Assembly: GCA_900312665.1 (NCBI GenBank)
Contig: ONZQ02000001.1
Coordinates: 1,758,706 to 1,822,705, forward strand
Reading direction: 5' to 3'
DNA from: Cephalotrichum gorgonifer
Lineage: Eukaryota; Ascomycota; Sordariomycetes; Microascales; Microascaceae
DNA length: 64,000 bases
Every line of letters begins with the position of its first letter. The stretch's first letter is position 1. A model generated the notes under the pieces. The model had not been told where the DNA came from and did not search any database. It was given only the letters and a program-made list of their open reading frames with translations. The translations under genes and the position numbers were made by a program. Shown piece by piece: positions 22,623-36,720 of the stretch.

Positions 22623-25600
22623 AATATGTGATAACAGCCTGCTTTGCCTATTTTTATACCTACGCTCTCCTCTTCCTTAGCAAATAGCCTAACTAAAGTG
22701 GCTGGGGAACTTCTCTCCCCGAGGGAATTCTAAAGGTGCCAAGACAAACACTTAGTTAGAATACTGAAACTCCGGCTGGGGGCGCTTCCCCCTCTCCCCG
22801 GCATCTTTCTCGGCGTGAAAAAAAGAAAGGGGGGGTTAAGCAGCACCAGCGAATGAGCCCATATCCAATCTCATCCCCCCCTACAGGGCGTCGCCGAAAC
22901 TTTAAAAAAAGGGGCAAAAGAGCCAAGAGTTGAAGCCCCATTCCCAATCAACCTTGGAGTTCGCTTATGGGCCGAGACTGCCGAGTCTGACTCCCCTGCC
23001 TGTTGCTTTCTTGGGTAAATAGGCGGCAACGCAGTTTAGCCTCCTTCTATCTACAGCTATTAGCGCGTAAAAACCCCCGCTCGAGGGGGGGATTGGGGGC
23101 CGGGGGCTGGGGGAGGAGGTGCCAACGCTCGGACTTTATTTGCCTTTCTGCTTTGAGTTTCCTTTGAGGTCATATTGACACTACCGAGACGACAAAAGAG
23201 TAAGAGGATAGGTCGGGAGAGGACACCTGCACCCCGGCCAGCGGTCTTTCGTGGAGCTCATAGCCTGCCTCCTACCGAAAGTGGAAAGCAGAGACGCCTC
23301 TTGAACTGAAGGGTTTACGGACGCGAGCTCGAAGGGCTTTTGTAGTCATATATCTCCAAGGATAGACTCCAAGACTCTAAGACACAAGAGGGCTCTAGGA
23401 TGGGAGAGCCTCCTTTGGGACTGTTATAGTACTTGTAGATCTCGCCTCCAGCGTTTCCTTTGGTATGGATCGTGGGTTCAAGGATGGGTTTCGCGTAATA
23501 GGAACCACGTATAACGGGAAAATCTACTGCGAGAGCGTTCGGTCCACCCTCAGCGTTCCGGTCGTATACTCGTAACATCCGATCCGATACAATGTGGGCG
23601 TCGACTCGAACTGGCTGTGTCGCCAATAACCAAAAAAAAAAAAATGAGAAGAAAGAGGCTTCTTTCTCGCGCTGAGCCATTGTGATCAACTCCCCGGTTG
23701 TAATATAGCAGAAAATAGAGCCGTTAGGGGACTAGGTTCTTTACCGAACGATACTATGCATATGAATCGCTCCATCGCTGACACACAGCGGTGCACGGGA
23801 ATCAAACACGGCTTTTCTCGAGAGTTAGTATTCCCGGAGGCAATGGTTGGGGTTCCGGCGGGATGGCACGATGTATTCTTATCCCTGAATAGGAACCCTA
23901 GAAGCTCGAAGGAACGGAATGGCTCAGAGCTTCCAGACCCTGTCCGGTATGATCTTGACACCGTTTCTGGTACGGGGGCAGGAATGGGCTCGCTCCATCG
24001 TCTCGTCGTCAGCTGGCCGACCCTAGCCCTCTTCAAGCCAAGTGGATGTCACGAGCGGAGGTGACCAGACCATCTACGGCATGGACCAAGAGATTCTCGA
24101 TAATAACGAGCTCATGGAAGCTCAGAAGGTGTTCGGCCGTAGCCCCAAACAGCCGCTAAGATCTGTGCTGGACTCCATTCCCCGTTGGGCCCAGGGAGTA
24201 GGAAGTATCAACACGCTAGTCTTTCCCCTGGAGGCAAAGAGTGCTCTTTAGGAAATCGACCATGGTCCCGTATCGTAGACGTGCAAGTATCCAGGGACGG
24301 AGGCGAGGATCATCGAGATTATGGAAAGGTCGCCTGTACGCACAGAGGCACAGAGGCACACAGGATCTGCTCTCGACAGAGTATAGAGGCGTTTGTGTGA
24401 CATTCGGACGGGTTGAACTGGGGAAGTTGATCTCGAGCTATATCAAACTGTACACTAAATAGTCAGCGAGGAGTTAGTCCACGTCTAACGAGAGGAGGAG
24501 TAAACCAAACCGGAGCATGGAATCGGACCTTTCTCCGCGCAAGATGGCCACATAAATAGCTGCTAGAACGACAAAAGACAAAGGCTGGACGACTCAAGGT
24601 CCACTGGGCATGGGGATCAGTGCTAAAGGTTCGAACGGCGGAGCGAGCGACAAGGCCGTATGGCCCCGAAGACGAGCCCTCAAGTGTCATGCATCGGTTT
24701 GCAGTACGTAGTTCGAGGACCAGACCGTTGATTTCGTTAGGCTCGTTTAAGTTCGTCGAGTTGGAGAGAGTACTGGCGAACAACGGAACTCAGGCTTCGG
24801 CGGGTTTTTCTCTTGACAGCCGGCCGAAGCGAGGAGTAGGGTAGGGTGCAGGCCGTGCACGCGGGCGAAGTCGTTTTACGCTTCGTCGTCGTCATCGCAC
24901 TTAACGGGGACGGCCATTGTTGGGCTAACATGGAGTCGCGGCACCAGCGCCTGGCGATGTTGCGAGACAAAGCATGCAGAAGTCAAGTCAAGGTGACGAG
25001 GAAAGGCATATACGTGGGCCCGGCGGGCGCTATGAAACGAGGGGATGGGAGCAGGGCTGTCCAATTCTAGGACTCTCCCTGTGAAAGAATCCTTTAACTC
25101 TAAGGATTTCACCTATGGGTCGGTCGCTGACTCTGTTCCCCCCTCCTACGGGACGGGAGCCAGCGAGTAACTCCATTACCCAGCCTCGTACAAGTCACAT
25201 TTCACCAAGCTCCTCCGTACAACGGGGTGCTGTCCATCTTTGCGTGGTCACTCGTTCTGAACCCGGAGTCCCGCCTCCCGAATAGTCGGAAGAGTTCCAT
25301 GGGTGCATTTGAACCCACACTCGTAGCGGCGAAGACCCTCCTCCGGGCTTGTTGCCACCCCTTCCTCCTAGAGCACTGCGCAAGGTTTAGCACCACTGTC
25401 CCCCGTATTCTGAGCAGCCATCAACCAGAGCTCGTGGATCCTCGGGTCACCATCAGTTGGTGATATAGCGGGCTGAGTGCGGGGATTGGGGGAATAATGT
25501 CCCCTGGGAGTCCCGACATACCAGAAGCAGAAGATCCCCAGCCGGAGCTGCGCGGGACCTGCTTGGTAGCGAGCACCCGTGTCTGGCCCGTACGTCTAGC

Positions 25601-28600
25601 AACCAAGGCGTTGACCACCAAGGAAGGCTCTGTATCAGCTAAGGTGCGCCCACGGGTTTTGCCATAGCAAACCTAGCTCACAAAACGCTGCCGCACCGGG
25701 TCCCTCTTAACAACATTGAGATGAAGTGGCCCCAACCCCATAGATTGGGTGTTGTGGGCCGGAGTGCATCGACCCTCTCCGTCTAGTTTTCTCAATGATC
25801 AGCCACGGAGCGGCCAGTCATTGAAGATTGCGCTATGAAGAATCCACAGTACATGGCCGGGAAGCCAGGAAGCGAGCGACGGCTAATGCTCACGCTCCTT
25901 GCAATAAAGCATTACCTCGCGGTCGATACCTTGCCCAAAAGTCCCCCCAGTCTCACCACTTTCTCCCGACATCAGGTAATAGCCAGAAACTCCTGGCGTC
26001 CTCGGCTAGACCCTGAATCAAATCCCCGAAGCTAGAAGCGAAAAGGAAGCGGACCATAGCGGAAGCGAGAGAGATACAGAGGGAGGTCCCACAAATGGGT
26101 GGAGGCACGATTGAGGGGAGGAGGGGTGAGTGGCCCTCTCCTAATCGGGCCTGGTCTCTTTCCAGGATCATCCGGGCCGATCACCGAATGTGCCAGATTC
26201 TGCCACCTTTCTATGGGGGTGGAGTTTTTTCTCCCCCCTGTTCTTCCATTTCTTCTTCTTTTTCTTTTCATTTCTCTTCTCTTTTTTATCTCTTCTCCTC
26301 TATCCGGATATGAACGGTGGGTAGCGCTGCGTTGGGGGCGGAGAAAATATTCTGGCTAAACAGGAGATCAAACGTAGTTAGAGCCTCGTGAATATATCCT
26401 GGGAGTGTCTGTATCGGGGTGATCCACCTATTAGGTGGTATGTAAGGTAAGGTACTACTCCGTACATGGGGGTGAAGTGGAGAAGGGGAGGGTGTTCAAG
26501 AAGATGGACCTTGACGTGGTCCGAGTGGAAGCGAACAGGCGATGCGTTGTCCGGTCAGGGATTCGAACCATCGACCAAGAAAAGGTGATCTGGGGTCTGG
26601 AGGAAGGACGACCCTTAATATAACCACAAAATTTGGCCGGTAGAGTTGGTCCGGTACCAGTGGGCTTTGACACCTGTGAATAATGAGCGTCTGGGTGAAG
26701 AGGTCGATGGCGCGTCGGATCAGCTTGTGACATTGGGCCCTCCCTCGGTAGGGTAGCAGACAAATATTCTGTAGTAGGGTTGAGGAAGGTTGATGGAACA
26801 TCGTAAAATTCTTGAGACGAACAGAGTGGATCGTGGCCAACAGCGTGCAGTACATTGTATCTTGTGGCCGATCATGAGATGGCTGAGAGTGCCAGTGTGT
26901 ACTCGTACTTGCCCCTGTGTGTCTGGTCTGCTCGCTCCTTCCACGTCAGGCTCGGCATGGATTCCTCTGGTAGGCTGGACCTTCCTTTCTAGCTGGCACA
27001 TTAACATGAGTAACTAGGCACCAACTGGGCAGCCACATGAGATGAAGCCGTGCAGCACGAGTAGGTACCTCCGGATTGGCTCTCGCAACATGGTCCAAAG
27101 CTGGCAGGCAGTCTTATCGAGTCGCGTCTCCCCAAGTCCGTGGCGCTTAAAGCACCTCCACACCGGGTTGCGCCGGCTTTCCTACAACCTTGAGTAAGGA
27201 TACACGGACATCATACATATCAGTAGAGCTGCTACCTTCACGTCACATAGCAGCGCGTATCCATCGTACGTCGTACGAAGCCCTGCTTACAAGTTGTGTA
27301 AATATGTCCTATGAGTAGCTACCTACCTATGGTTCGTGGATGGAAATACCCCACGTATCAAAGTATATCCTGAGCACTGACACGCACGGCCAGTGCCATC
27401 CACCACGTAGACAGGTACAGGTCCAGGGTATTTACCAATCGCTTCCCACAGCCCCTAAGCGCTACTGCACATGCGCGATCCACGGAAATGCTTCCTAATG
27501 ATGAAACGGCGCTCCTGCTCGCCCCAGTCCTGACAACCAGTGGGAGTCTGCAATGACATGAGCACGGTTCTTTTACTGCAGGCTATTCCTGGATGTCTGT
27601 GTGAGGTGCCAACAACCTTGATTGACGTCTAGAAGTAATGTTGTCTTTCAAGACTCTCGAGCATGGAGGGTCAGGTCGGCCTTACTTGTACCCCGACCCC
27701 GAAAGCCCACACAGGCTCCCCCGTTCAATGGCTTACGCTGGTGTTAATAGGCTACCCCCCTGGTTCGAGGTTCAAGCAGTATTATCCAAGGGTGGGAATG
27801 ACGCACAGGCGTGGAAGTGTCGTGCTGCCAGATACGACGCATATTCCCTCTCATAGCACCAAAGCATTAGCGCCAAAGGATCAATGTATTAATCACGGTA
27901 TTAAGTGCTCCACCCTTTACATTACCTTGGTGGTAGACCTCGTAATCGGCAATACAGAGCAAATGCTCTGCGATAGATCATGGTGTCCAGGCTGGGGCCA
28001 AGGATTATCGGAGTGCGGACTGCACTTCCCGAGCAAGGAATCCCATATACGGTAGGTACAAGTACTCGCGTATGGAGAAATACTACATATGTATGAGAAG
28101 GAGGCGTAGACGTCTGGGTGCGACCAGCATTTATCAAATCCCTCTTCCCTGCGCGTGTTTAAAGCCAATGGGAGCAAACGAGGGCTCGGGCCGCTCAGCA
28201 GGGTTCATGGGGAGGGCGAGGGTGTATGGGAGGAGGGCCTAGCTCGGGGAAGTTACGAATCCTGCGCAGTCTGCTTCTCCCAGTCTCTCTAATTGCGATG
28301 ACCGAGTACTTCTGCTAGTCGTGGGGCTGGGTCGAAATCATAACAGCTTACTTCCTTGGATGCATCATACAGAAGTACTTTGCCCCCGGAGTCCAAGTGC
28401 TCGTGAACGAACGAACGCTACCAAGAACTACACAACTCTCCGGAATCCCATCACCATCGCGTGGAATTCGGCTCGGCAGATGGGAACTCGCACTTCAGAC
28501 GATTTCGGGGCCGCCGCCGCGGTCAAGATCTCCGTGCTGGCACATGAAACTACCTACTCGACACCAGCAAGTAACCAAACCGGCGCATGAGCAACCTGCC

Positions 28601-29380
28601 AGTATATTCGTATTACTAGCGCAAGAAGAAAGAGAATATCCCGGCCTCGCCGAAGCGCACGTCCCCTTCTCGAAGCTGGTGGCCTTCGTTAGTAAACAGG
28701 GGGGGGGGATCAAAAAGCCCATCCCATCTCCTCCTGCAAGGGGGCGATCAAGTGCATTTTTTTATAAAAAAAAAAGAAGAAGAAAGAAAGAGGAAAACAA
28801 AACATCAGCCCACGGAATTGGTAAAGAGGGCACTCAAGGTCCCCCTTCGCAACCAGGGCCTTGACATCTGGTGAGGCGCGGGGAGGGGGAGGGCTTGATT
28901 CATTTAGAGTGTGATCGACGGAATATTCTTGCAGGAGAACCCGACACCCGCTCGGTTGCTCGAGTCGCATTCCTCCACCTCCCGGGCCCAATACCTTGAC
29001 AGGGATGATGGTTTAAGGCTCTTTCTGGTTCTTCTTTGGTTGGGGTAACTTGGACCGGCTGGGAGGGCCATCGTTCCGATTGTGCGGGGGCAGACGAGTC
29101 GAGCCAACGGGTGCTGTCTGGACGAGGGGGGGAAGGGGGGACAGCTACTCCGCACCAACCAATTCGGCACTTTGGCAGTGGCTGGATGACGCGCTCCATC
29201 ACTTGGTGTTCCGAACCGGGATACTTTGGGGGAGGGCGGGAGGGGGAGGGGGGAATCGAGTATCTTTGAAGGGGGGAGGAGGCTCTGGTGTGTGTGGGTT
29301 AACTTTATTACACAAACAGCTAATCGCAGTAGCATTGCATACCGGGGGGGTTTTCCCACGCAGCTGTTGACAAACTTCCT

Positions 29381-30060
29381 TCATCCAATCTTGCGAGGGA
29401 GGGAGGGCGAGCTTGACAGGATCGTCCCATCCCAACTTTCGTCTTGGCAATTAAAATTCCAGTCGAAACTCGATTTCACGCCCTGGTTTACGAGTAATAT
29501 CTCGTTGCGGCCAAATACAATACAAGTATCTGATTCTGATGCTTTGAAAAGCCACCAACCTCCTCGTCTGAACTTTCCCTCGCCTGGGCTCGTCACACAC
29601 CGAGAACTATCCCTGAAGGCTATCAATCGGCGGACCGAAAGCAAGTGGAGTGGGTCGGGGTCTCCGCATGAACGCATCAGTTCATCCCATCTTATTTCTG
29701 GATCATCCATCTTATCCCTGTGAATCCGGAAGGCCACGAGCGGAGCTTCTAGAGCATTACGCTCTTTGGCAGCTGCTAGAAGATCATACATTATCTGTTC
29801 TTGTGGACACTCACGGCCACCAACCAATATTCAAGGGATTCGAGATCGCCAAACGACATGCACAAAGCTATGAGATGCAAATAGACCATACCCCATGCGG
29901 TAGATTGTAACTCATGTCTCAGGGCCTCCCTGACGTTCTCATGGCGCAATCGAGACTCGGTTTGCGAGAGGTGTGAGGTACGAAGATGCGAGGGCGGGGG
30001 TGGGAAAGCAATATGCATGCTTCTTCCATCCAGTCCGGATGAATGCAGCATCGCCGCCAA
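29381..30060 (-). pseudogene. Possible gene remnant, unknown family
   Basis: Two overlapping minus-strand frames read like protein. The upstream one (30060-29791) contains ALRHELQSTAWGMVYLHLIA and SFGDLESLEYWLVAV. The downstream one (29827-29381) contains YDLLAAAKERNALEAPLVAF and MDDPEIRWDELMRSCGDPDP. They overlap by about 37 nt in different frames, and I found no intron that joins them cleanly. A single indel would. The family is not recognised. It may be a broken gene, a sequencing error in a homopolymer-rich region, or chance. Confidence 0.25.
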
Positions 30061-32712
30061 ACCTGCACGTCACTCGACAACGGATCCATACGTACGTACC
30101 TATCTCTTGTACCCTCAACTTCTGAAACCCGCAGCAAAATAGGTCAACCACGTTGAGCCTGCATATCTCTCGTATTGGAATTCCCGACGCCCGCTCTCCC
30201 ATAACCTTGGCACTGATGATCGTCCCATATAGCTACTCTGCAGCGTTGCATGAGATGGGTGTACCTCGTTAAGCAACATGAGCCAGCGTCAAAACCCACT
30301 CTGCCGGAACGACGACCGGCGATTGCGCCGGGCAATATGGAGACGTGTGGATTACATGTGAAGCCAATGAATGACGCCTTTCTTTTAACAGCAGACTTTT
30401 TTTTATTTATTTATCTCCGCGGTCTTGGGGGAGATAGATGGAAGCTACCACTCTCGACACGTGTCGAATAACGAGGACGAAATGGCGCAAGGCGCTCCCT
30501 CGGCACCTCTCGCCAAATAGTTTCGGAGTATTTCTGCTAATTAGAAGCCCATCGAATGTATCCAACAGACAACGATTGCACCCCCCGTCGCAAACATCCC
30601 CATCAAGGTTGTCGAGGCGCCGACAAAGACCCGACGAATAATAGAAGCAGGATACGATGGTGAGGTGGTACCACTTTTTGGCTAAGATAGCAAAGTGCAG
30701 GTCGTCCACCGGAAGCTTTCCCCTCTCTCCTTCCGAAGTATCTAAAGGTGTTAAGGAGTAATAGGTCATACATGGTATCCGTCATATCCAGGGTGGGTAC
30801 GGTACTCTGGAAGAAATTCAATGAATGATTCATGTTGTCGAGGCGAGGTCCCCTCTTTTAATGCCTGGTACCGGTTACTTACATCATACGCCCCCGGACC
30901 TTAATACCTGCGCAGCCACCACACACCCCCTTGTATCGTACTTGCCTCATCGGGGAGTATGTATTACGAGCAAGTAAAGTATTACGGAGTAGCTTTCGGG
31001 TGTTTTCAAGCATCGGCTTCGTCGGGTAGCTTTCCCCTCTGATCCTTTCGCAGTACAATCCCCTTCGTAGCCACATCTCCCGTTCCGGCCTCGGGCGTTT
31101 AATTTTTTTTCTCGCTCAGCCGCCGAGCTGCAAGGGGGGACCACTCCCATCTTATAAGTTTGCGACCCACTGCAATGCGGGCCTACAAGTATTTCGCCGG
31201 ATGCAGATGCGAGGGTTTTTAACGATTGCTACTGCTAAGAAAGATGTGCGCGCCCGCATGGATTCGTGGTGGAGAAGGTGTTGGAGTCGACTCATGGGTT
31301 CAATGCCTCCGCTGCCCGAGGTTCGAGGTCCAGGCTCCAAAAGATGACTCGCATCATGCATCCCTCTTTTGGCTTGTGCTTGGAGACATTCGTACCTCCT
31401 CGTACTTGTACAAATACTTTCATGTACCTGTTAATGGGAGCGTAGCAAAACAAACAGGAACGCTACTCCATGCTTGTATACGTACTCTAGTTGTACTTGT
31501 ACTCCGCACGAAATTGCTGCCCAGCGACGACCCCGCATGCCCTTGGAACAGAGTCAACACGCCCCTCGACGGGCCCTCGCCAGCTCCGTATTGAGACAAG
31601 TGGATTGATTGGCGAAGCTCAACTATCCACGTCGCAAGGTCCCTGCTGGCCCCTGGCCCCCAGGGCGGAGTTGAGTGCTCCCAGTTAGCCCGTCCACTAA
31701 TAGTGCTTGTACGACACGACGTACGCTAATAATGGACCCCGTTGTTTAGAGCTGCGGGAAGAGCGGGCCTGTTGAGTAGCGTGGCAGGGGAGATGCGCCA
31801 CTCATCGCTTAAGTAGTGTATGTAGTAATGCGTACTGAAAGATGGTCCCTCTTACCAGAGTATGAAAGTGTGGTATTGAGTCTTACGGAGAGTACGGAGT
31901 ACTTCCACCTCTCCGCAGCTTTATTGGAGAGCCCAAGTACTACGCATGTGTGCCAGGGCGGTACCTGAGCAAATGTGTATTAGTCTCCTCGTGGCTGAGC
32001 ATGAGAGAGGATGCAGATAATACTACTTGTACTTGAAAAATACTTGTAATACATGGAAGTAGGCCAGGGCCGGGGGGTGGGGGAGGGGGAAGGGGGGGTG
32101 GGATGGGATGCCGCTAGATTCGGCCGGTCGATCTTTGTGGCCTTATTTGGCGTGGTCCCAGCTGCAAGGGGTGGTGAGTTCTACTGGAGTATGACACCTG
32201 GGCGCCGCGATTCCGGTGACAGGTCTGCGTGGTGCCGCTTCTGTCGACCGCTCCCGTCCCCTGTTGACGGGAAGCCCTATGACGAAGCCAACGAACTCGT
32301 CTGGGGAAATGGCTGGAATGGCCGCCGACCTAGCAAACGTTCCAAGCCCGAGCGGCCACCAACAGCCTGCTGATGGCATATGGACGAGTATAATAATGCA
32401 TAACAATACATACACCCAGCAGCACCGCACTGACATGCATCGGTCCGTCAAAAGTAGGGTTGGAAGCGATGCAGTTGGACACTGGAGAAAGAACACTTTC
32501 TCTCTCGCGTGTACTTACGACTAGGTACTTATGCTGCATTGTAAAAGTACTGGATCCAAAATCCGAGGTTACATAGTTATATAAACCTGGTAAATGAGTA
32601 CCTAGTGCAATGTACTTGTATACTTTTCCAGCCGATAAGATACTTGTACCTGGGCCCCTCCCCGGTATTCTCCGCAGTAAAAACGAGCGGTCCTTGCCCA
32701 GGAACCTGACTC

Positions 32713-32731
32713 TTTTTTTTTTTTTTTTTTT
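32713..32731. repeat. Poly-T run (19 nt)
   Basis: Nineteen T residues followed by GCAGG. It could serve as a polypyrimidine tract but no exon follows. Confidence 0.9.
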
Positions 32732-33505
32732 GCAGGGATAGCTTACCTTTGGAACGGCGTATTAGACGACGAGCAAATTACGAGAATGAGGTTGTGCAGG
32801 AGAGAGAGAGATGAGCATTCCCCAGCAGCCAAAGTACACGGCTGCTCTCCTCTTCGAACGTGCCCAGCCAGCATATATTTAGTCCATTACGATGAGGACC
32901 GCGTTCGAAGAGCCGGCCCATATCCCGAGTCTTTAGAGAGCTCCATGTTGGGGTTGTCCAAAGGTTTCGAGGTAGATTAGATATAATGGACACTACTCCC
33001 GGGCCAGGCAATATATGAGACATCTCCTTGAAGTTCCGTAGAGCCTGATATCCAGGTACGAAGCACATGTTGACAGACGAAAGGGTGAAACAACAGTAAT
33101 ATCCAACGTGCAATCCCTGCATGCTAGGTATAAGCAAGCACTTGAGGCTATAATAAGGGACGAAGCGGTGTTATCAGAACAGCCGCGGAGCGATACGTAG
33201 TGTGATCCGTGACAGAAAAGACGCACCAAGTACCCGTAGGTAAACAAACACCAGTGGGGCAAAGGAGGAATGGAGATGGTGAAAGCAACCTATGCCTGGA
33301 GGAGGTATGGACGGAGTTTTTGCCCTCACTGGAATGGGGACCTTCGCGTTTGGCCCGATGCGAGGCCTGGTTGTCTGATGTGTGAGGTGTACTGACTCGT
33401 AATACATGTAACTACATCCGTGCCTACCCGGGGATGACATCCATTTACCTGGTGTAGTTGTGCCAATACAAGCAGCAGAAGCCAACGTTCTTTTGCTCAT
33501 GGTAA

Positions 33506-33521
33506 CCCCCCCCCCCCCCCC
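33506..33521. repeat. Poly-C run (16 nt)
   Basis: Sixteen consecutive C residues; shorter C-runs follow near 33831 and 33924. Confidence 0.9.
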
Positions 33522-36500
33522 TTTCTCCTGCCCCTGGTCACCCACCATGCTACCCGAGCAAGGTTGCGACGGGGTGATCTGGCTCGGTCTCCGGGCTCGA
33601 GATGGCGGGGCCATGCGTACATGTAGTACTAGCATCATCTCCTACACGTACAAGTAGGCGCTTGCACGCTAATGCCTGCGTACATCAAAATCGGGTATTC
33701 TTCGAGATCGACGGGTGATGTATTGCGAAGGGTCGTAATGGAAGCAATGGAAGGAAATCCCCCTTGTCCTTCCGGTCCTTTCCAGCGAATGTCGCGTTTC
33801 ACCCTCGGACGAAAATAATGGTCACTCCGGCCCCCCCCCCAAAACTAGACAACCTGCTTCGTAGATGAATGTTGTCTGTACCTTTCTTCTTGTATGGTGT
33901 GCCGAGAGAACTTGATATCTGACCCCCCCCCCCCCAGCTTCCGCCGCTTGCTACTTTTGCCAGTATGAGCTGCTTATTACCATTTACTCCGTATGTCAAA
34001 GCCAGCATGGATGAACGACTTTATTAATTTCTGATTCCACGTTTTTTTTTCTTTTCCATCCTCGGACCTGCTGCACGCCCGCTTTGCAGTCTGCAGTATT
34101 TACACTCCTGGTTCGGACGGATCCTGGCTGCCCTGGTGCCCGTCCTCCCTCTCTCCTTCCTTCCCCTTGTCATTACCTGCCACGCTCGTTCCCATTGCTC
34201 TTTCTACTTTTCAATTGCCTTCCCTCTGTCTCCCCCTCTTTGATCTTTCGGGAAGGAACCTCCTCCAGTCGCTTCCTATTTCCATTTCCGGTTCCATTTC
34301 TCACTTCCGTTGCTTGCTCCATTCATTCTTTCCCCCTTACCCACTTGTACTTGGTGTATAGGTACAGAGAGGACAAGCAAAAAAACGACAACACGGATTC
34401 CCGTCGCTTCCATCTTCCAGAGCTTAGAGCTAGCTCCGAGCTCTAATAAGTCACTCGTTATCTGGCCGAAATACCGCCTCTCCGGTCCCCGGTCCACGTC
34501 CTCGACCCATTTTAACCCTGCGGCCCAGAACTCGACATACAGGCAATATATGTGAAGAGGCTAAGGCCCGACAAGTAATACAAGCGGACGCGGCAAACAT
34601 TTCGCCATAATACAACCAGCACCACACTGGCCTGTTATTTTTACCGCCTCCGGAATAGCTCTCGGATCCCAAGATACCAGATAACTCTCCTCCTCCGTAC
34701 AGCCTCCCTGTACCAGCCAGACCTTTATTCCCCGTGGCCCGCTGGATCCTGTCCCAGCTGTACCAGGACCGACGTGCCGACTCTCGAGAATTTACCTTCG
34801 GCTCTGCTTGAGCCCGCAACAAGGAAACCCCTGTTATAAGGTACCGCATCCCAATATACGAAACCTTGGGTCTCTCCGTTCCCATCTTCATCCCACTCAT
34901 GCACCCTCTGCTCTGGCACCTTTCGAGATAGCCATTCTATTTGTTAGCTCCTCTGATCCTGAATATTGGATCGTTCCCTTCGTTGGATTTCGCTCGTATA
35001 ATCTTGCCCCTCGGTTTTGATCCCCCTCTCCCCTGCATTATCGTCCCTATACCTTCTCGATTAATTGGCACTGCCCCCAGCCCCCACTGGTCGAGGGTGA
35101 GTGGTCTTCTTGCACTGCCAGGTCGACCATTCCTGTTGCAACTCGCAAGCTAAGTGTGCCAGTAGCGAACGGTCAGCGACCACAACGCAACAACAGTTAC
35201 GGGAAGGACAGGAGCTGGACATCCCAACCCGAGGACGAATCAACACCCTCTCCAGTTCGACGACGGTGCAGAAGCGAACCCGGCGACTGTACAGCCACTC
35301 GGAGCTCAGACCTGGTACCATTGGTGTCCTGCGGCGCCTGTATCAGTGGTACTACCAAAGACCCCAACTAGCACATTCCCTGTTGCTAGTGTCGCGCTCT
35401 TGGCTCGCATCTTGCAGTAGGCGGAGACTTGCACTCGCCCCGAGACCGCTCTGCGGGGGTACTCTAACCATCCAGTATCGTGCCTAGCTGCTACCTTTCG
35501 GCCCCAATAATTCGTCCCAGACTAAACGGCGTTCGTGCCTTGTGTTAGGATCTGGTCCTCGTTGAATCTCAACTCGACTCATCTCACGCAAATTCGACCG
35601 AGCTATCAAAGGACTCCTCCCAAGTGTGATTCGCCACTTATTTCGAAGCTTTGGAGACCCGAATATCTGCTGCTGCAGCTGTCAGCTTTATAATAGAAGT
35701 GGATCTCGGCCGCACACCGGTCCCAAGTTCAGGTACCTAATCACCGACCAACCCAACCCCTCCCGTCTTTGCTCTTCACATATTATAACCATCTTCCTTC
35801 ACCACCCTCCTCCACTTCGGAGGTACCCTGGTGCTTGGGCTTGATTTCTGGTTGCCGCCGTGTAGCTCGGTTGCCTTGCTCGCAGTATTAGGCCATGTCA
35901 TAGCCCGGGTCTCTCCCCCCCCTCCCCCCATCTTCTCCTCCCAAGTCGTCACATCAACGCCTCTTATTATACCATTAACCGGTCCCGTGTCTGAGCAGTA
36001 ATCCCTGTCCCCGAGTAATACAACAGCGGCACCGTTAGTGGAGAACAAGCTATCGGGCCTAGTTTTCGGACACGCCTTTCTCAATCGAAGCCACATGTTC
36101 GAATTCAAGCGCTTACCGAGACAGTGCTGAATCCAAGGACCTCAACCGTCTCCGAACTCATCGACGTCGCCTCAACCCTCTCAAGTTATCCTGGTACCCC
36201 AGAGCGAGGATAATTGTCTCGCTGCCGTGCTCAAATAAAAGCTTGGTACACAGCCGGCCCGTACCATTGACCTGCCTGGACTGTGTCCGATCCCTCAAGT
36301 CAATCCCGGCTCGCCCCCTCGATTGGCCCGTCAGCCCCCAATCACTCTCTCTGTTGCCCCGTCTTTCGTTAAACCATTCTCTGGTAATCCTCACTCCCCT
36401 CCCCTCTCGAATTCCTTTCTTTCGCCCACTTGATTCTGTTTGATTCGCAGAGAGCTGTATGGGTGTCAAGTCAACAGCAGCTGCCACCCACCGCAGGCCT

Positions 36501-36720
36501 TCTCTGAATGCTATAGTTGTTTCGCCTTGGAAGTTGGCGGCACCAGGCATAGCGGCTGACAGTCATCTTGTCTGAGCGGGCAGGCAGTAGCGTTTGAACA
36601 AACCAGATCTACCTTCCGACACGGGTCGTCACCAGTTGTCTTGCCGCGGAATTTCGCACTTCTGGGATACGCCACTGCCTCTGAAGAGGCACTAACAGCC
36701 CAATCGCGAGCCGCCCTCAC

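Larger units (their letters stand above)
20956..36720. other. Gene-poor region of about 15.8 kb
   Basis: No gene could be supported here. It carries long homopolymers (G at 22604-22622, T at 32713-32731, C at 33506-33521), many short open frames without family resemblance, a possible gene remnant at 29381-30060, and clusters of the GTACTTGTAC and TACTCCGTA motif families, most densely at 31.4-32.7 kb. I saw no integrase, reverse transcriptase or transposase motif and no terminal repeats by eye. The last 2.5 kb is pyrimidine-rich and is probably the upstream and leader region of the Zn2Cys6 gene. Confidence 0.5.

Noticed and set aside
26560..26590. tRNA-like T-arm (GGTTCGAATCCC on the minus strand)
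   Set aside because: The T-stem has mismatches, and no matching acceptor, D-arm or anticodon stem could be placed at tRNA distances.
30407..30769. 120-codon minus-strand frame with some hydrophobic blocks
   Set aside because: Hydrophobic pieces lie in three different frames and cannot be joined by convincing splice sites.
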